Part shown: piece by piece, positions 7,975-16,186 of the stretch
Layout of the letters: every line of letters starts with the position of its first letter
Position numbering within the stretch: the stretch's first letter is position 1
Source: Chitinophagaceae bacterium UBA4407
Lineage (GTDB): Bacteria; Bacteroidota; Bacteroidia; Chitinophagales; Chitinophagaceae
Direction: 5' to 3'
Length of the DNA: 32,288 bases
Assembly (NCBI GenBank): GCA_002390845.1
Contig: DGQT01000048.1
Coordinates: 1 to 32,288, forward strand
Position numbers and translations under genes: made by a program
The notes under the pieces: generated by a model
Databases searched by the model: none
Told to the model about the DNA's origin: nothing
Seen by the model: the letters and a program-made list of their open reading frames with translations, nothing else

Positions 7975-9249
7975 TTAACTGATAATCTCTGCGCCAAAAT
8001 ATTTGTGCAGCACCTGCGGAATTTTTATGCCATGCTCCGTTTGATTATTCTCAAGAATACTTGCCAGTATGCGCGGCAAGGCAAGGGAACTTCCGTTTAA
8101 ACTATGCGCCAGTTGTGTTTTGCCATTGGCATCTTTAAAGCGGCATTTTAAGCGGTTGGTTTGATAGCTTTCCATATTGCTTACACTGCTCACTTCAAGC
8201 CAGCGTTGCTGCGCCGCGCTGAACACTTCAAAGTCGTATGTAAGTGCGCTGGTAAAACCCATATCGCCACCACAAAGTTTTAAAATGCGGTAAGGTAACT
8301 CAAGGCTTTGCACCAGCTTTTCTATATGATGCGTCATTTCTTCAAGCACATCGTAGCTTTTATCGGGATGTGCAATTTGCAGGATCTCCACTTTTTCGAA
8401 CTGGTGCAGCCGGTTTAAACCGCGTACATCTTTGCCAAAACTACCGGCCTCTCTTCTAAAGCACGGAGAGTAAGCCGTCATCTTTATGGGCAGGTCGCTT
8501 TCTTTCAATATTTCATCGCGGTAGATATTCGTAAGCGGCACCTCGGATGTGGGGATGAGATAAAAATTATCCTCTGTTACATGATACATCTGCCCTTCTT
8601 TATCGGGCAACTGGCCTGTGCCATAAGCGCTGGCTTCGTTTACCATAAACGGCGGAATAAATTCTGTGTAACCCGCAGCAGTATTGAAGTCCAGGAAATA
8701 CTGTATCATGGCACGCTGTAGTTTTGCGCCACGGCCTTTATAAAAAGGAAAGCCACGGCCCGTAACTTTTGAACCTGTTTCAAAATCAACCAGGTCGTAC
8801 GTTTGAATAAGATCCCAATGTGGAACGGCACCTGCATAAAGCTGAATATTATCGTCGCCACCAGACCTTACCACAACATTGTCTTCCGGTGTTTTGCCCG
8901 GTGGCACCATTGCAGAAGGGAGATTGGGCAGCGTTACCAGTTTATCATGAAGATTTTTTTCTACTTCGGTCATTTGTGTATTTAATGCGGCAACCTGTGT
9001 TTTATGCGTTGCCACTTCTGCCTTTAATGTTTCAGCTTCATCTTTTTTGCCCTGCCCCATCAGCTTACCAATATCTTTTGAAGCGCTGTTTATTTGCGAT
9101 TGTGCATTATCGTATGCTGCCTGTAGTTTTTTACGTTCATCATCAAGCGCAATAATTTCATCAACCAGTTGGGGGTGATTAAAATTTTTTACCGCCAGTC
9201 TTTCTTTTACCCAATCCGGTTTTTGGCGCAACACATTTACCTGTAACAT
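7975..9249 (-). CDS. serS: Seryl-tRNA synthetase
   Basis: A 424-residue class II aminoacyl-tRNA synthetase that charges tRNA-Ser. The N-terminal coiled-coil arm that reads the tRNA spans about residues 30-105. The catalytic domain shows class II motif 2 (CFRREAGSFGKDVRGLNRLH followed by QFEKVE) and motif 3 (LNGSSLALPRILASILEN), with the serine-site stretch TSEVPLTN before them. Length and order are normal. A -7-like box lies just upstream, and the transcript would end in the hairpin at 7922-7951. The T-run of element E5 begins 57 bp upstream of the start codon. Confidence 0.97.
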   Translation of the reverse strand: MLQVNVLRQKPDWVKERLAVKNFNHPQLVDEIIALDDERKKLQAAYDNAQSQINSASKDIGKLMGQGKKDEAETLKAEVATHKTQVAALNTQMTEVEKNLHDKLVTLPNLPSAMVPPGKTPEDNVVVRSGGDDNIQLYAGAVPHWDLIQTYDLVDFETGSKVTGRGFPFYKGRGAKLQRAMIQYFLDFNTAAGYTEFIPPFMVNEASAYGTGQLPDKEGQMYHVTEDNFYLIPTSEVPLTNIYRDEILKESDLPIKMTAYSPCFRREAGSFGKDVRGLNRLHQFEKVEILQIAHPDKSYDVLEEMTHHIEKLVQSLELPYRILKLCGGDMGFTSALTYDFEVFSAAQQRWLEVSSVSNMESYQTNRLKCRFKDANGKTQLAHSLNGSSLALPRILASILENNQTEHGIKIPQVLHKYFGAEIIS

Positions 9250-9265
9250 ACTTCAAAAATTTTGG

Positions 9266-9273
9266 CAAAGATA
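9266..9273 (-). promoter_or_regulatory. Bacteroidota-type -7 box for serS
   Basis: The minus strand reads TATCTTTG, matching TAnnTTTG, 17-24 bp upstream of the serS ATG. I see no clear -33 TTTG at the usual spacing, so this is only a fair match. Confidence 0.4.
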
Positions 9274-9447
9274 AGGGGATGCATGTTTGAGCTTATGGAG
9301 AGAGATTTTTTTGGGGCCGGGCTTTAGTTTTATATGGCATCGCCTGTTGTGTCACTCACTTGTACGGTTGGATTATGAATGAGCTTTTACCGAATCATAG
9401 ATTGAAGCGAATTTTTGTTGGTTAAGGGTCAACAAGTACGTACAGCT

Positions 9448-10074
9448 CTACTTGGTTAATTTCTTAATTACTTTTTCAACCCTTATTCTCTTTGTGTCTT
9501 TTTCAATATCCACCAGCCGCGAACTTAATGTTTTTATAAAAGTTGCTTTGTTTTTTTCGTTGATAATTGGCAAAGCATTTTCGGCATACATTGGTAATTG
9601 ATTTGTGGGACTGATTTTCAAACGTTCATTAAGCAACGAAAAAGCATTTTCTGCGTATTCTTTTCTGCTGCAAAGTTTTATGAGAATTCCTACGCAATGG
9701 TCGTTTGTAATTACAGAGCCTTTGCCGGCAACATCAATAATTTTTCCTAATGCTTTATAAATTGTTTTTGGAATTTCATTCGTAATGGTGTCTAAAGCAA
9801 TCATTGCTCCCCATTGTAACCGATTGTTTTTATTATCCAGTAATTCGATAAGTTCTTTGCTGAAGTCGGCCACCAGGTTTGGCTTTACTGCCCCTATTTC
9901 ATAAATCACTTTTATGCAGTCGTTTTGTATGTCTTTGTTTTTATTCCTGAGATTATCAATCAATTCTTTCACCGCTTTCTTGTCATTGCTCTTGGCAATT
10001 TGCTTCGCCAATTCCTGGTTTGGAATTTCGTCTCTTCGTTTTAATGAAGTTGCTAATTGATCTATTATTGTCAT
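9448..10074 (-). CDS. HEAT-repeat-like protein, cargo of element E5
   Basis: A 208-residue, all-helical, Lys/Asn/Ile-rich protein with no signal peptide, so probably cytosolic. Repeated helical pairs of the ARM/HEAT type are visible: KAVKELIDNLRNKNKDIQND, then LVADFSKELIELLDNKNNRL, then WGAMIALDTITNEIPK. The last part (about 140-208) is less regular. Such scaffolds bind other proteins. No enzyme motif is present and the partner is unknown. The gene has higher AT content than serS. It follows the secreted-protein gene on the same strand and is the second gene inside E5. Confidence 0.7.
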   Translation of the reverse strand: MTIIDQLATSLKRRDEIPNQELAKQIAKSNDKKAVKELIDNLRNKNKDIQNDCIKVIYEIGAVKPNLVADFSKELIELLDNKNNRLQWGAMIALDTITNEIPKTIYKALGKIIDVAGKGSVITNDHCVGILIKLCSRKEYAENAFSLLNERLKISPTNQLPMYAENALPIINEKNKATFIKTLSSRLVDIEKDTKRIRVEKVIKKLTK

Positions 10075-10115
10075 ACTGGTTTTGTTATTAGAGTTTGTAT
10101 ATCGCTATTAAAAGA

Positions 10116-10242
10116 GCCTACTGCTTGCTGTTCAAAGCGGGCTTCATAATTCATCAACCGAAAAGTAAAGCAAAAAGATGAGTAGAGTTACTCTTGCCGA
10201 TTGATTTAAGTCAGCTGCTATGGAAGCAAGCATATGTTAGGC
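10116..10242 (-). other. attC-like imperfect palindrome after the secreted cargo gene
   Basis: On the minus strand this 127-bp stretch begins GCCTAAC (an RYYYAAC box) 12 bp after the stop of the gene at 10254-10712 and ends GTAGGC. TGCTTGCT near the start pairs with AGCAAGCA near the end. ATCAATCG pairs with CGGTTGAT further in, and the tip contains AGAGTAACTCT. Size, position after a gene and end boxes resemble an integron attC site. However, the right box (AGTAGGC) deviates from GTTRRRY. Confidence 0.35.
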
Positions 10243-10253
10243 GCATCATTAAG

Positions 10254-10712
10254 TTAATACGGGCTGTGAAAGTCTGGAACTTTTGCAGATTCTTTGAAAT
10301 AAAAACCGGCCATACTCACACCGTCTGCAAAGTCACAACTATAGTTTGTGAACTTACTCTTTTGTTTTACTCGTATACCTTTTGTAGTAAAGTGGAAGGT
10401 AATTTTGCAAGTTGAATCTATTTCTGCATTTTCAAATATTGCATAATGACTCTTGTAGGTCAATGTGTCTGTTAGTGAACCCGAACGAAGAAGCGATTCT
10501 CCATTTTGCATAATGATACTTACGACCATTCTGTTTTGTCTGATTAGCTTTACTTTAATAGTACCTTCTGGCAATGCTTTTCCTTTTGGATTATCGAAAT
10601 GTGTTTTATAAGTTCCGGTTGGATTAGTCAAATTATTTACTTTCAACGTTTGCCCGCTAACAATAGGGGAAATATAACATGCAAAAAGCAATAGAAGGTT
10701 TCGAAGTATCAT
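10254..10712 (-). CDS. Small secreted protein of unknown function, cargo of element E5
   Basis: The product is 152 residues from the ATG at 10712, which begins a good signal peptide (ILRNLLLLFACYISPIVSGQ). The open frame continues upstream to 10835, but those 41 codons translate the right arm of E5 and the attC-like hairpin, so I reject them. The mature part looks beta-rich, with QTLKVNNLTNPTGTYKTHFD near its start and the C-terminal stretch DGVSMAGFYF. I cannot name the family. The gene is first of two on the minus strand within E5. A sequence GCGTTGGGC lies just upstream of the start and GCCTAAC just after the stop. Confidence 0.65.
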   Translation of the reverse strand: MILRNLLLLFACYISPIVSGQTLKVNNLTNPTGTYKTHFDNPKGKALPEGTIKVKLIRQNRMVVSIIMQNGESLLRSGSLTDTLTYKSHYAIFENAEIDSTCKITFHFTTKGIRVKQKSKFTNYSCDFADGVSMAGFYFKESAKVPDFHSPY

Positions 10713-10720
10713 AGTATTGA

Positions 10721-10772
10721 GCCCAACGCTTGTATCACCGCAATTTACAAAACATATTGCGCCAATGCAAGC
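10721..10772. other. GCCCAAC box plus 45-nt hairpin upstream of the secreted cargo gene
   Basis: On the plus strand GCCCAAC (10721-10727) is followed by GCTTGTATCACCGCAAT, a loop, then ATTGCGCCAATGCAAGC ending at 10772. The two 17-base halves pair with only a few mismatches. On the minus strand the box reads GTTGGGC and lies 9 bp before the cargo gene start, as expected for the end of a preceding integron-like attC. The opposite box is missing, and the E5 arm follows within about 12 bp. Confidence 0.35.
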
Positions 10773-10983
10773 AAAATAGAGTCTATCAATCTTCGCTTTG
10801 CTGCCATCAAAACAGAAAGTACAAGTGAGTGACACAACAGCAGCTTCATAGCAATTCCCGCCCCGGCCAAAAAATTCTTTATCTCCGAAAATTACCCATT
10901 TACACGATTGACTTTCTTTGGCAGGTACATGAGCTTTGTGTTTGAATTAAAAATCAATTTTTAAACTGCACAAAACTTATTTT

Positions 10984-12957
10984 ATGAGATCAATTTTCAC
11001 TGTTATAATGGCGCTATTGCTTTGTAGCACCGCAATGGCCCAAAACACTGCATCGCTTTTTTTAAGCGACAGCACTTTTGCAAGGGATGCTGCCAACTCT
11101 GTAGCTTACGATAACGCAGGTAACCGCTATGTGGCGGGCTGGTTTGCAGGCACACTAAGCCTTTCGGGTACACAGTATATAAGCAGCTTTGGCACAACAG
11201 ACGATGTAGTATCAACACCGTTAAAAGGTTTTATCAGCAAATACAATAATGCAGGTTCATTGCTCTGGACAAAGACTTTTATGGGTCGTGGATCGCAATG
11301 GTGCCTTGATGTGGAAGTAAATAAAACCACCGGAGATTGCTATGTTGCGGGAAATTTTACAACAGAACTTTTACTGGATGGTGTGCGACAGGACTTTACC
11401 GACGGCACTTATTTTGGGCGGCCCTTTATAGCAAAATTTGATGCCAACGGAAACAAGCAATGGATCAATACCACCATGAGTAGTTACATTACCAATGGTT
11501 CGTACTCTATTGGCCTTTCGCCCAATGGAAATAATTTATACTGGCACAGCGATTTTATCGGCGACCTTCAGTTGAACGGTGCTGTGGCCTACACCTCAAT
11601 TGGCGGCGATTATGTTTTAATGCGGGTTAATACCAATACCGGCGCTATTACCAGTTCTTTGCAAACCAGCGATTACCTGCAGGATGGCTATATGCTTAAC
11701 TGCGATAACAGCGGAAACGTTTACTGGAGTGGCAGCCACAGGCATGGAGGGTATGTGGTAAGTAACCCCGTATATGCAATACCACAGGGTTATATTGTTA
11801 AGTATAATGCCAGCTTAACTACACAGTTATGGGCTTTTGAAGTTTCAGGACCCGGGTTTCAAACTGTTAATGCTACTGCTGTTGATTCTGTGGGTAACGT
11901 ATATATCTATGGCAGGTTTGACGATACTACAAAGTTTTATAATAATTCAGGCACAGACCAGGGCGTACAATTTATACCCGTGCCAGCAAAAACAAATGGC
12001 TATATAGCTAAAGTTTCAAAAGCAGGCAATCTTCTATGGGCAAAGCAGTTTAGCGGTGATTATGTTTTATTCGATAATTATGATGCCGATGGTGAAGCTG
12101 CACTTACTGTTGACAGCAGGAACGATGTATATTTTGGCGGCAGTTTTGGTGGTAAATTTTATTTTGGAACCGATTCCCTTTACAATACTTCTACACACAA
12201 CGAACCATTTTTAGTTAAGCTTACACCACAGGGAAATTTATCGTGGATGATAAAACCTGAAACACTGCATGGCGGTAATATGAAGGGCCTTGCCGCATAC
12301 AATACCAATGTACTGGCAGCAGGCGAAATAACCGGCATTTACAATATTTACCCAGACAATTATTTTAAATACGGTGCAGATTCTGTGGGCACTGATTATA
12401 ATGCCCAGTATTTATGGGAAGTGGCAGATTGCAGTATTTCCATAAACACCAGTGCCACATCCAATACTGTAAATGCTTCGAACCCGGATACACTTTCTGT
12501 GCCGGCCATACCCGGAGCCACTTATCAATGGTATAAAAATGGCAATGCCATACCCGGCGCTACCAGCAATGTGCGCATCACTACAAAAGCAGGAAATTAT
12601 TACTGCATTATTGATAACGGGCCTTGCCAGATTCAGTCAAGAAATAAACGCATAACACTTGCCCCTACGCCTTTTGCAGCAGTCAGCGAAACTGATGATG
12701 TAACAGCAACTGCAACTGCGGTAAACGTTTATCCCAACCCGGTTAAAGACAGGTTTACACTAAACATACCAGCAACAAAAAATTACAATGATTACCAGGC
12801 AAGAATTACAGATGCAAATGGCCGCAGTATACTCAGCAAAAAAGTAAATGCAGGCAGCCAGATAATACAATTGCCACGGGGTACGGCACCAGGTTTATAC
12901 TTATTGCAGGTTACCGGTGGTAATGAAACAGTAAACATAAAATTACTGGTGCAATAA
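10984..12957 (+). CDS. Large secreted protein with T9SS C-terminal sorting domain
   Basis: A 657-residue protein. The signal peptide is at 1-19 (ending TAMA-Q). Residues about 25-480 hold degenerate repeats of the SBBP/beta-propeller-like type, such as VAGWFAGTLSL, VAGNFTTELLLDG and WSGSHRHGG, with phrases like AKFDANGNKQWI before each blade. An Ig-like segment follows (about 500-550, ATYQWYKNGNAIPGATS). The C-terminus from about 582 is a T9SS type A sorting domain (VYPNPVKDRFTLNIP, then TAPGLYLLQV and IKLLVQ). The type IX system should carry it across the outer membrane, then release or anchor it. Its binding target is unknown. A strong hairpin ends the transcript. Confidence 0.88.
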   Translation: MRSIFTVIMALLLCSTAMAQNTASLFLSDSTFARDAANSVAYDNAGNRYVAGWFAGTLSLSGTQYISSFGTTDDVVSTPLKGFISKYNNAGSLLWTKTFMGRGSQWCLDVEVNKTTGDCYVAGNFTTELLLDGVRQDFTDGTYFGRPFIAKFDANGNKQWINTTMSSYITNGSYSIGLSPNGNNLYWHSDFIGDLQLNGAVAYTSIGGDYVLMRVNTNTGAITSSLQTSDYLQDGYMLNCDNSGNVYWSGSHRHGGYVVSNPVYAIPQGYIVKYNASLTTQLWAFEVSGPGFQTVNATAVDSVGNVYIYGRFDDTTKFYNNSGTDQGVQFIPVPAKTNGYIAKVSKAGNLLWAKQFSGDYVLFDNYDADGEAALTVDSRNDVYFGGSFGGKFYFGTDSLYNTSTHNEPFLVKLTPQGNLSWMIKPETLHGGNMKGLAAYNTNVLAAGEITGIYNIYPDNYFKYGADSVGTDYNAQYLWEVADCSISINTSATSNTVNASNPDTLSVPAIPGATYQWYKNGNAIPGATSNVRITTKAGNYYCIIDNGPCQIQSRNKRITLAPTPFAAVSETDDVTATATAVNVYPNPVKDRFTLNIPATKNYNDYQARITDANGRSILSKKVNAGSQIIQLPRGTAPGLYLLQVTGGNETVNIKLLVQ

Positions 12958-12975
12958 AGATTGTGCAGTTTTAAA

Positions 12976-13018
12976 AAAAGCCGGGTAAATATTTTTATGA
13001 GCCCGGCTTTTGTTTTTT
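12976..13018 (+). terminator. Rho-independent terminator overlapping the end of element E6
   Basis: A perfect 10-bp stem, AAAAGCCGGG (12976-12985) with CCCGGCTTTT (13002-13011), is followed by GTTTTTT. The right half of the stem is the GAGCCCGGC outer end of element E6. The left half lies outside it, next to the T9SS gene stop. Confidence 0.8.
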
Positions 13019-13237
13019 ATGGCATCGGCTGTTGTGTCACTCACTTGTACGTTCTGACCAGGAATCAGCAGTTAACAAGTTCACGAGGTTCACAAAACTC
13101 ACATGTTGTTAGTAGCACAGGACATTTGAACGTTTGGAACTTATAAACTTTTGAACCACGGCTCAAAAATGTTTCGAACGTACAAGTGTGCGACGCAACG
13201 GATGCTTCATCTTTGTTCTTTTGCCTGGTACAAAAAA
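12992..13237. repeat. Intergenic inverted-arm element E6 (about 246 bp)
   Basis: The left arm has a T-run, GAGCCCGGC, ATGGCATCGGCTG and core TTGTGTCACTCACTTGTAC at 13032-13050. The right arm has core GTACAAGTGTGCGACGCAA at 13180-13198, ACGGATGCTTCATC and GCCTGGTACAAAAAA ending at 13237. The two cores are of different versions. The centre is a periodic imperfect hairpin: AACAAGTTCACGAGGTTCAC on the left, and words like GAACGTTTGGAACTT on the right that complement it loosely. It lies between convergent genes, ending 15 bp from the histidine kinase stop. Confidence 0.78.
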
Positions 13238-13252
13238 GAAAATAATATTTTA

Positions 13253-15070
13253 TTAACTTTCGAATATCAAAGTAAAAGCAGTGCCTTTCCCCGGCTCGCT
13301 TTCTGCATATATTTTGCCACCAAGTTCCAGCATCAACCGCTTTACAATGCTCAGGCCCAAACCTGTAGAAGCCTCACCGGCCGTGGGTTTGGCTGTACCA
13401 ATACTGTATTTGTTGAAGAGTTGCTTTAATTCATTTTCATCCATACCTGGGCCTTCGTCTTTTATGCACAACATAATTTGTTGTGCATTTTTTTCTGCTG
13501 AAATGTAAACTGATTTGCCAGGCTGTGAAAACTTGAGCGCATTGCTGATAAGATTTTCCAGTACCTGCTGCAAATGCTGCCTGCCGGTGTTTAAAAATAT
13601 TTCTGTGCGGTATGGCTCAAAATGAAATTGTATGTTTTTGCTTTGGGCAGCAGGCGTAAAATCTTTGATGATGTACTGTATAAATCCGTTGATACCTGTT
13701 GTTTCAAAATGCAGGGCTTGCTGATTGGCGGTGGCCCGCTCAACATCCAAAACATTACGAATGAGTTGCTGGCCATATTGCAGGCTGGTTTTAATATGCT
13801 CAATGGCTTCATTATTATTTTGCCTGCCTAATATTTCTGTCCACACACGAATGTTATTCAATGGCTGCCCCAGGTCGTGGCTTACCATGCTGATGAGTTG
13901 GTTCTTGTCTTCGTTAAGTTCGGTAAGTTTTTTATTCTGTTCGTTGATGAGTTTATTTTGTGTTTCAAGTTGTATTTTCTTTTTCCTGTTTTGCCGCCAG
14001 AAGATCATTGATACGGCTGCTATTAATGCCAGTGCCGATGCGGCGATCCACACATTTCTTTTTTGCAGTTTTTGATTGTCTATTTCGGCAGCGAGTAATT
14101 TATTCTGTTGTTCTTTTTGTTCGGTCTTGTATTTTTTTTCCAGTTCCAGTAATTGCTCACTTGTTGTTGCGTTAATGTTTTCGGCTTCTATCTCTGTGCC
14201 TTTTAGCAAATTATCATACGCCAGTTGCCAGTCACCTTTTGCATAATATACTTCGCCATAACTTTTATATGTTTCAGCCTGGTTAACTTTGTAGTTATTT
14301 GCAATGGCAATATTTTTTGCAGTATCCAGGTAACTCAGTGCTTTTTTAAATTCTTTTTTCTGCCCGTACAAAAGAGCGAGTGTTGTGTAATCATTCCAAA
14401 GAAAGCTGCTGTCGTTACGCTGTTTGTGGTAGGCAAGGTTGGGATAAACATAATCCAGTGCTTCATCGAACTTTTTCATATACAGCAGCAACCCGCTGAT
14501 GTTTACATTGGTGTTTATAATACCTGTACTGTCTTTCATCTGCTTTCTTATTTCAAGCGCCTGCCTGTAATAATAAAAAGCGCTGTCGTAATTTTTCTGG
14601 CGGCGCCATGTAATACCGATATTGCTGTAATTAACAGCAACCTGCTTTTGAAACCCATTTTGTTTTCCAATAGCGATAGCTGCAAAAGCTTTTTTCCTTG
14701 CTTCTTCGTATTGCTTCAGCGTTAAATGAATTTCGAACTGACTGCTTAATGCACCTGCCTGTGATTTTGGCACATGTTCCCTTATGCCAAATTGTTCCAG
14801 TTGCATAAAGTAGTACATGGCAGAATCGTAGTTTGCAGATAGCTGGTAATATAAACCCCGCAACCTTATAGCGGAGCCCTGTCCGTTTTTATAATTAATT
14901 TTTTTTGATGATTGCTCCACGGCATTTGCGTACCAGAACAGGCTGTCGGTTATGCTTTCGGCATTGTTCATTACCGAATAGATAATGTCATCAACAGCAG
15001 CACTGTCGTTCCATTGGGCAGAGAGCTTACCTGCAAACAGCAGGCAGAGCAGCAGCAGTTTTTTTTGCAT
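13253..15070 (-). CDS. TPR-containing sensor histidine kinase
   Basis: A 605-residue membrane kinase that would sense a periplasmic signal and phosphorylate the LuxR-type regulator encoded just upstream. The signal peptide is at 1-18. TPR-like helical repeats span about 35-300 (for example YSNIGITWRRQKNYDSAFYY). One membrane helix follows a coiled region (about 338-358). The kinase core has H-box VSHDLGQPLNN with His398, N-box ENLISNALKF with Asn510, G1 DEGPGM and G2 TGLGLS, ending in the usual TAFTLIF. The gene follows the regulator gene by 2 bp, so they form an operon. The ligand is unknown. Confidence 0.92.
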   Translation of the reverse strand: MQKKLLLLCLLFAGKLSAQWNDSAAVDDIIYSVMNNAESITDSLFWYANAVEQSSKKINYKNGQGSAIRLRGLYYQLSANYDSAMYYFMQLEQFGIREHVPKSQAGALSSQFEIHLTLKQYEEARKKAFAAIAIGKQNGFQKQVAVNYSNIGITWRRQKNYDSAFYYYRQALEIRKQMKDSTGIINTNVNISGLLLYMKKFDEALDYVYPNLAYHKQRNDSSFLWNDYTTLALLYGQKKEFKKALSYLDTAKNIAIANNYKVNQAETYKSYGEVYYAKGDWQLAYDNLLKGTEIEAENINATTSEQLLELEKKYKTEQKEQQNKLLAAEIDNQKLQKRNVWIAASALALIAAVSMIFWRQNRKKKIQLETQNKLINEQNKKLTELNEDKNQLISMVSHDLGQPLNNIRVWTEILGRQNNNEAIEHIKTSLQYGQQLIRNVLDVERATANQQALHFETTGINGFIQYIIKDFTPAAQSKNIQFHFEPYRTEIFLNTGRQHLQQVLENLISNALKFSQPGKSVYISAEKNAQQIMLCIKDEGPGMDENELKQLFNKYSIGTAKPTAGEASTGLGLSIVKRLMLELGGKIYAESEPGKGTAFTLIFES

Positions 15071-15072
15071 GG

Positions 15073-15723
15073 CTATTCGTTTATCAATCCGTATTTCATG
15101 GCAAATTTTACAAGACCAACGGTATTGTTTACGCCAAGTTTTTCAATAATATTTTTACGGTGTGTATCAACGGTGCTTACGCTTAAGAAAAGTTTGGCTG
15201 CAATCTCTGCGCTGCTGTATTCTTTACAAATCATTTGCAGTATTTCCATTTCCCGTTTACTAAGTATCGCATGGATCTTAGATTCCGGAACTGTAACGGT
15301 TTTTTTATAGGCATCTTCTGTGCCATCGGTTACATCTATTTCCTTGCTGAAATAAGTATTGCCTGCGGCCACTGTTTTAATGGCGGTAATTAATTCTTCT
15401 GTAGTGGCACTTTTTAAAATATATCCCTGTATGCCATGCTGCATCAGCCGGTGCATATACCTGGTGCCGCGCAGCATGGTATGATAAATAACCGGTAGTG
15501 CCGGAAAGTCTTTCCTGATATTTTTCAGCAGCTCTTCTGCATCCATATCGGGCAGGTTTATATCGAGTAATAAAACATCTGGCTTTAGTGGTTCGAGTGC
15601 CTCAAGTGTTTTTCTGCCGCTTCCTGAAGTGCCGCAAATAAAGAATTCTCCGCTTTCTGCAAGCAGCAGTGAAAGGCCTTTAAGGTAGAGTTCGTGATCT
15701 TCAGTTATAAAAATGCGGATCAT
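15073..15723 (-). CDS. LuxR/NarL-family response regulator
   Basis: A 216-residue regulator. The receiver domain (1-120) has an acidic pocket at Glu8, Asp9, phospho-acceptor Asp54 (LLLDINLPDMD) and Lys104 (YILKSA). The C-terminal LuxR-type helix-turn-helix (about 150-212) reads LSKREMEILQMICKEYSSAE, then AAKLFLSVSTVDTHRKNI. It would bind DNA as a dimer when phosphorylated by the kinase encoded 2 bp downstream. It is the first gene of the pair, with the 463-bp region holding element E7 upstream. Target genes are not evident. Confidence 0.93.
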   Translation of the reverse strand: MIRIFITEDHELYLKGLSLLLAESGEFFICGTSGSGRKTLEALEPLKPDVLLLDINLPDMDAEELLKNIRKDFPALPVIYHTMLRGTRYMHRLMQHGIQGYILKSATTEELITAIKTVAAGNTYFSKEIDVTDGTEDAYKKTVTVPESKIHAILSKREMEILQMICKEYSSAEIAAKLFLSVSTVDTHRKNIIEKLGVNNTVGLVKFAMKYGLINE

Positions 15724-15829
15724 AAAACATGTTTATAAAAGGGGCATGGCAACAAAAATTATGTATACAATATATATTTTATTCGCTTAACAATGCCATT
15801 TTATTAATAACGATGAGAGCAATGCAGTA

Positions 15830-16160
15830 TTTTTTAGCCGGGCTTTTGAATCACTGTTCAGCTATCCTTGCGTCGCACTCTTGTACGTTATGATTATGAA
15901 GTAATCTTAAACAGCCATTAACCGCTGAGGCGCAAAGCCGCAGAGAACAGATTCAAAATTTCTTTGCGCCTCCCAGACTCTGAGGTTTGTATTTTTCAGT
16001 CCAACATTGGTCCGAACGTAAAAGCGTGCAATCCCGAAATGATCCTGAAACAAGTTCAGGACGGAACAGGCTGCGAAACTTCGCTTAAATGTTGCCATGA
16101 AAACGGAACTGTGAAACGAGCGTGGCAAGGATGCTGCCATGAAAATCTACAGATGGGTAA
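15830..16160. repeat. Intergenic inverted-arm element E7 with nested insert
   Basis: This fills most of the 463-bp gap 15724-16186. The left arm has a T-run, AGCCGGGC, GCTATCCTTGC and core TTGCGTCGCACTCTTGTAC at 15868-15886. The centre is AACCGCTGAGGCGCAAAGCC facing TTTGCGCCTCCCAGACTCTG, an imperfect hairpin. The right core starts at 16018 (GTAAAAGCGTGC) and is broken by about 95 bp (ATCCCGAAATGATCCTGAAA to GAAACGAGCGTGGC). It then resumes as GCAAGGATGC at 16125, complementary to the left word. The right outer end is weak. Nothing else is seen in the gap. Confidence 0.7.
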
Positions 16161-16186
16161 ATAATATTTTATCAAATTTCAAAGGA

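Larger units (their letters stand above)
9306..10874. repeat. Cargo-bearing inverted-arm element E5 (about 1.57 kb, two genes)
   Basis: The left arm is about 9306-9408: T-run, GGGGCCGGGC, core TTGTGTCACTCACTTGTAC at 9347-9365, then GGTTGGATTATGAATGAGC and an end like AGATTGAAG. The right arm is about 10785-10874: ATCAATCTTCGCTTTGC, core GTACAAGTGAGTGACACAA at 10819-10837, CAACAGCAGCTTCATAG, CCCCGGCC and an A-run. Both cores carry the same GTG-T-CAC version and are exact complements. Two minus-strand genes lie inside. Outside are serS and the T9SS protein gene. Confidence 0.78.

Noticed and set aside
14225..14725. 166-codon open frame on the plus strand
   Set aside because: It is antisense to the TPR histidine kinase gene, which has clear domain content; the plus-strand product is low in any recognisable motif.
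15964..16164. 66-codon open frame in E7
   Set aside because: It lies wholly within the repeat and its nested insert.
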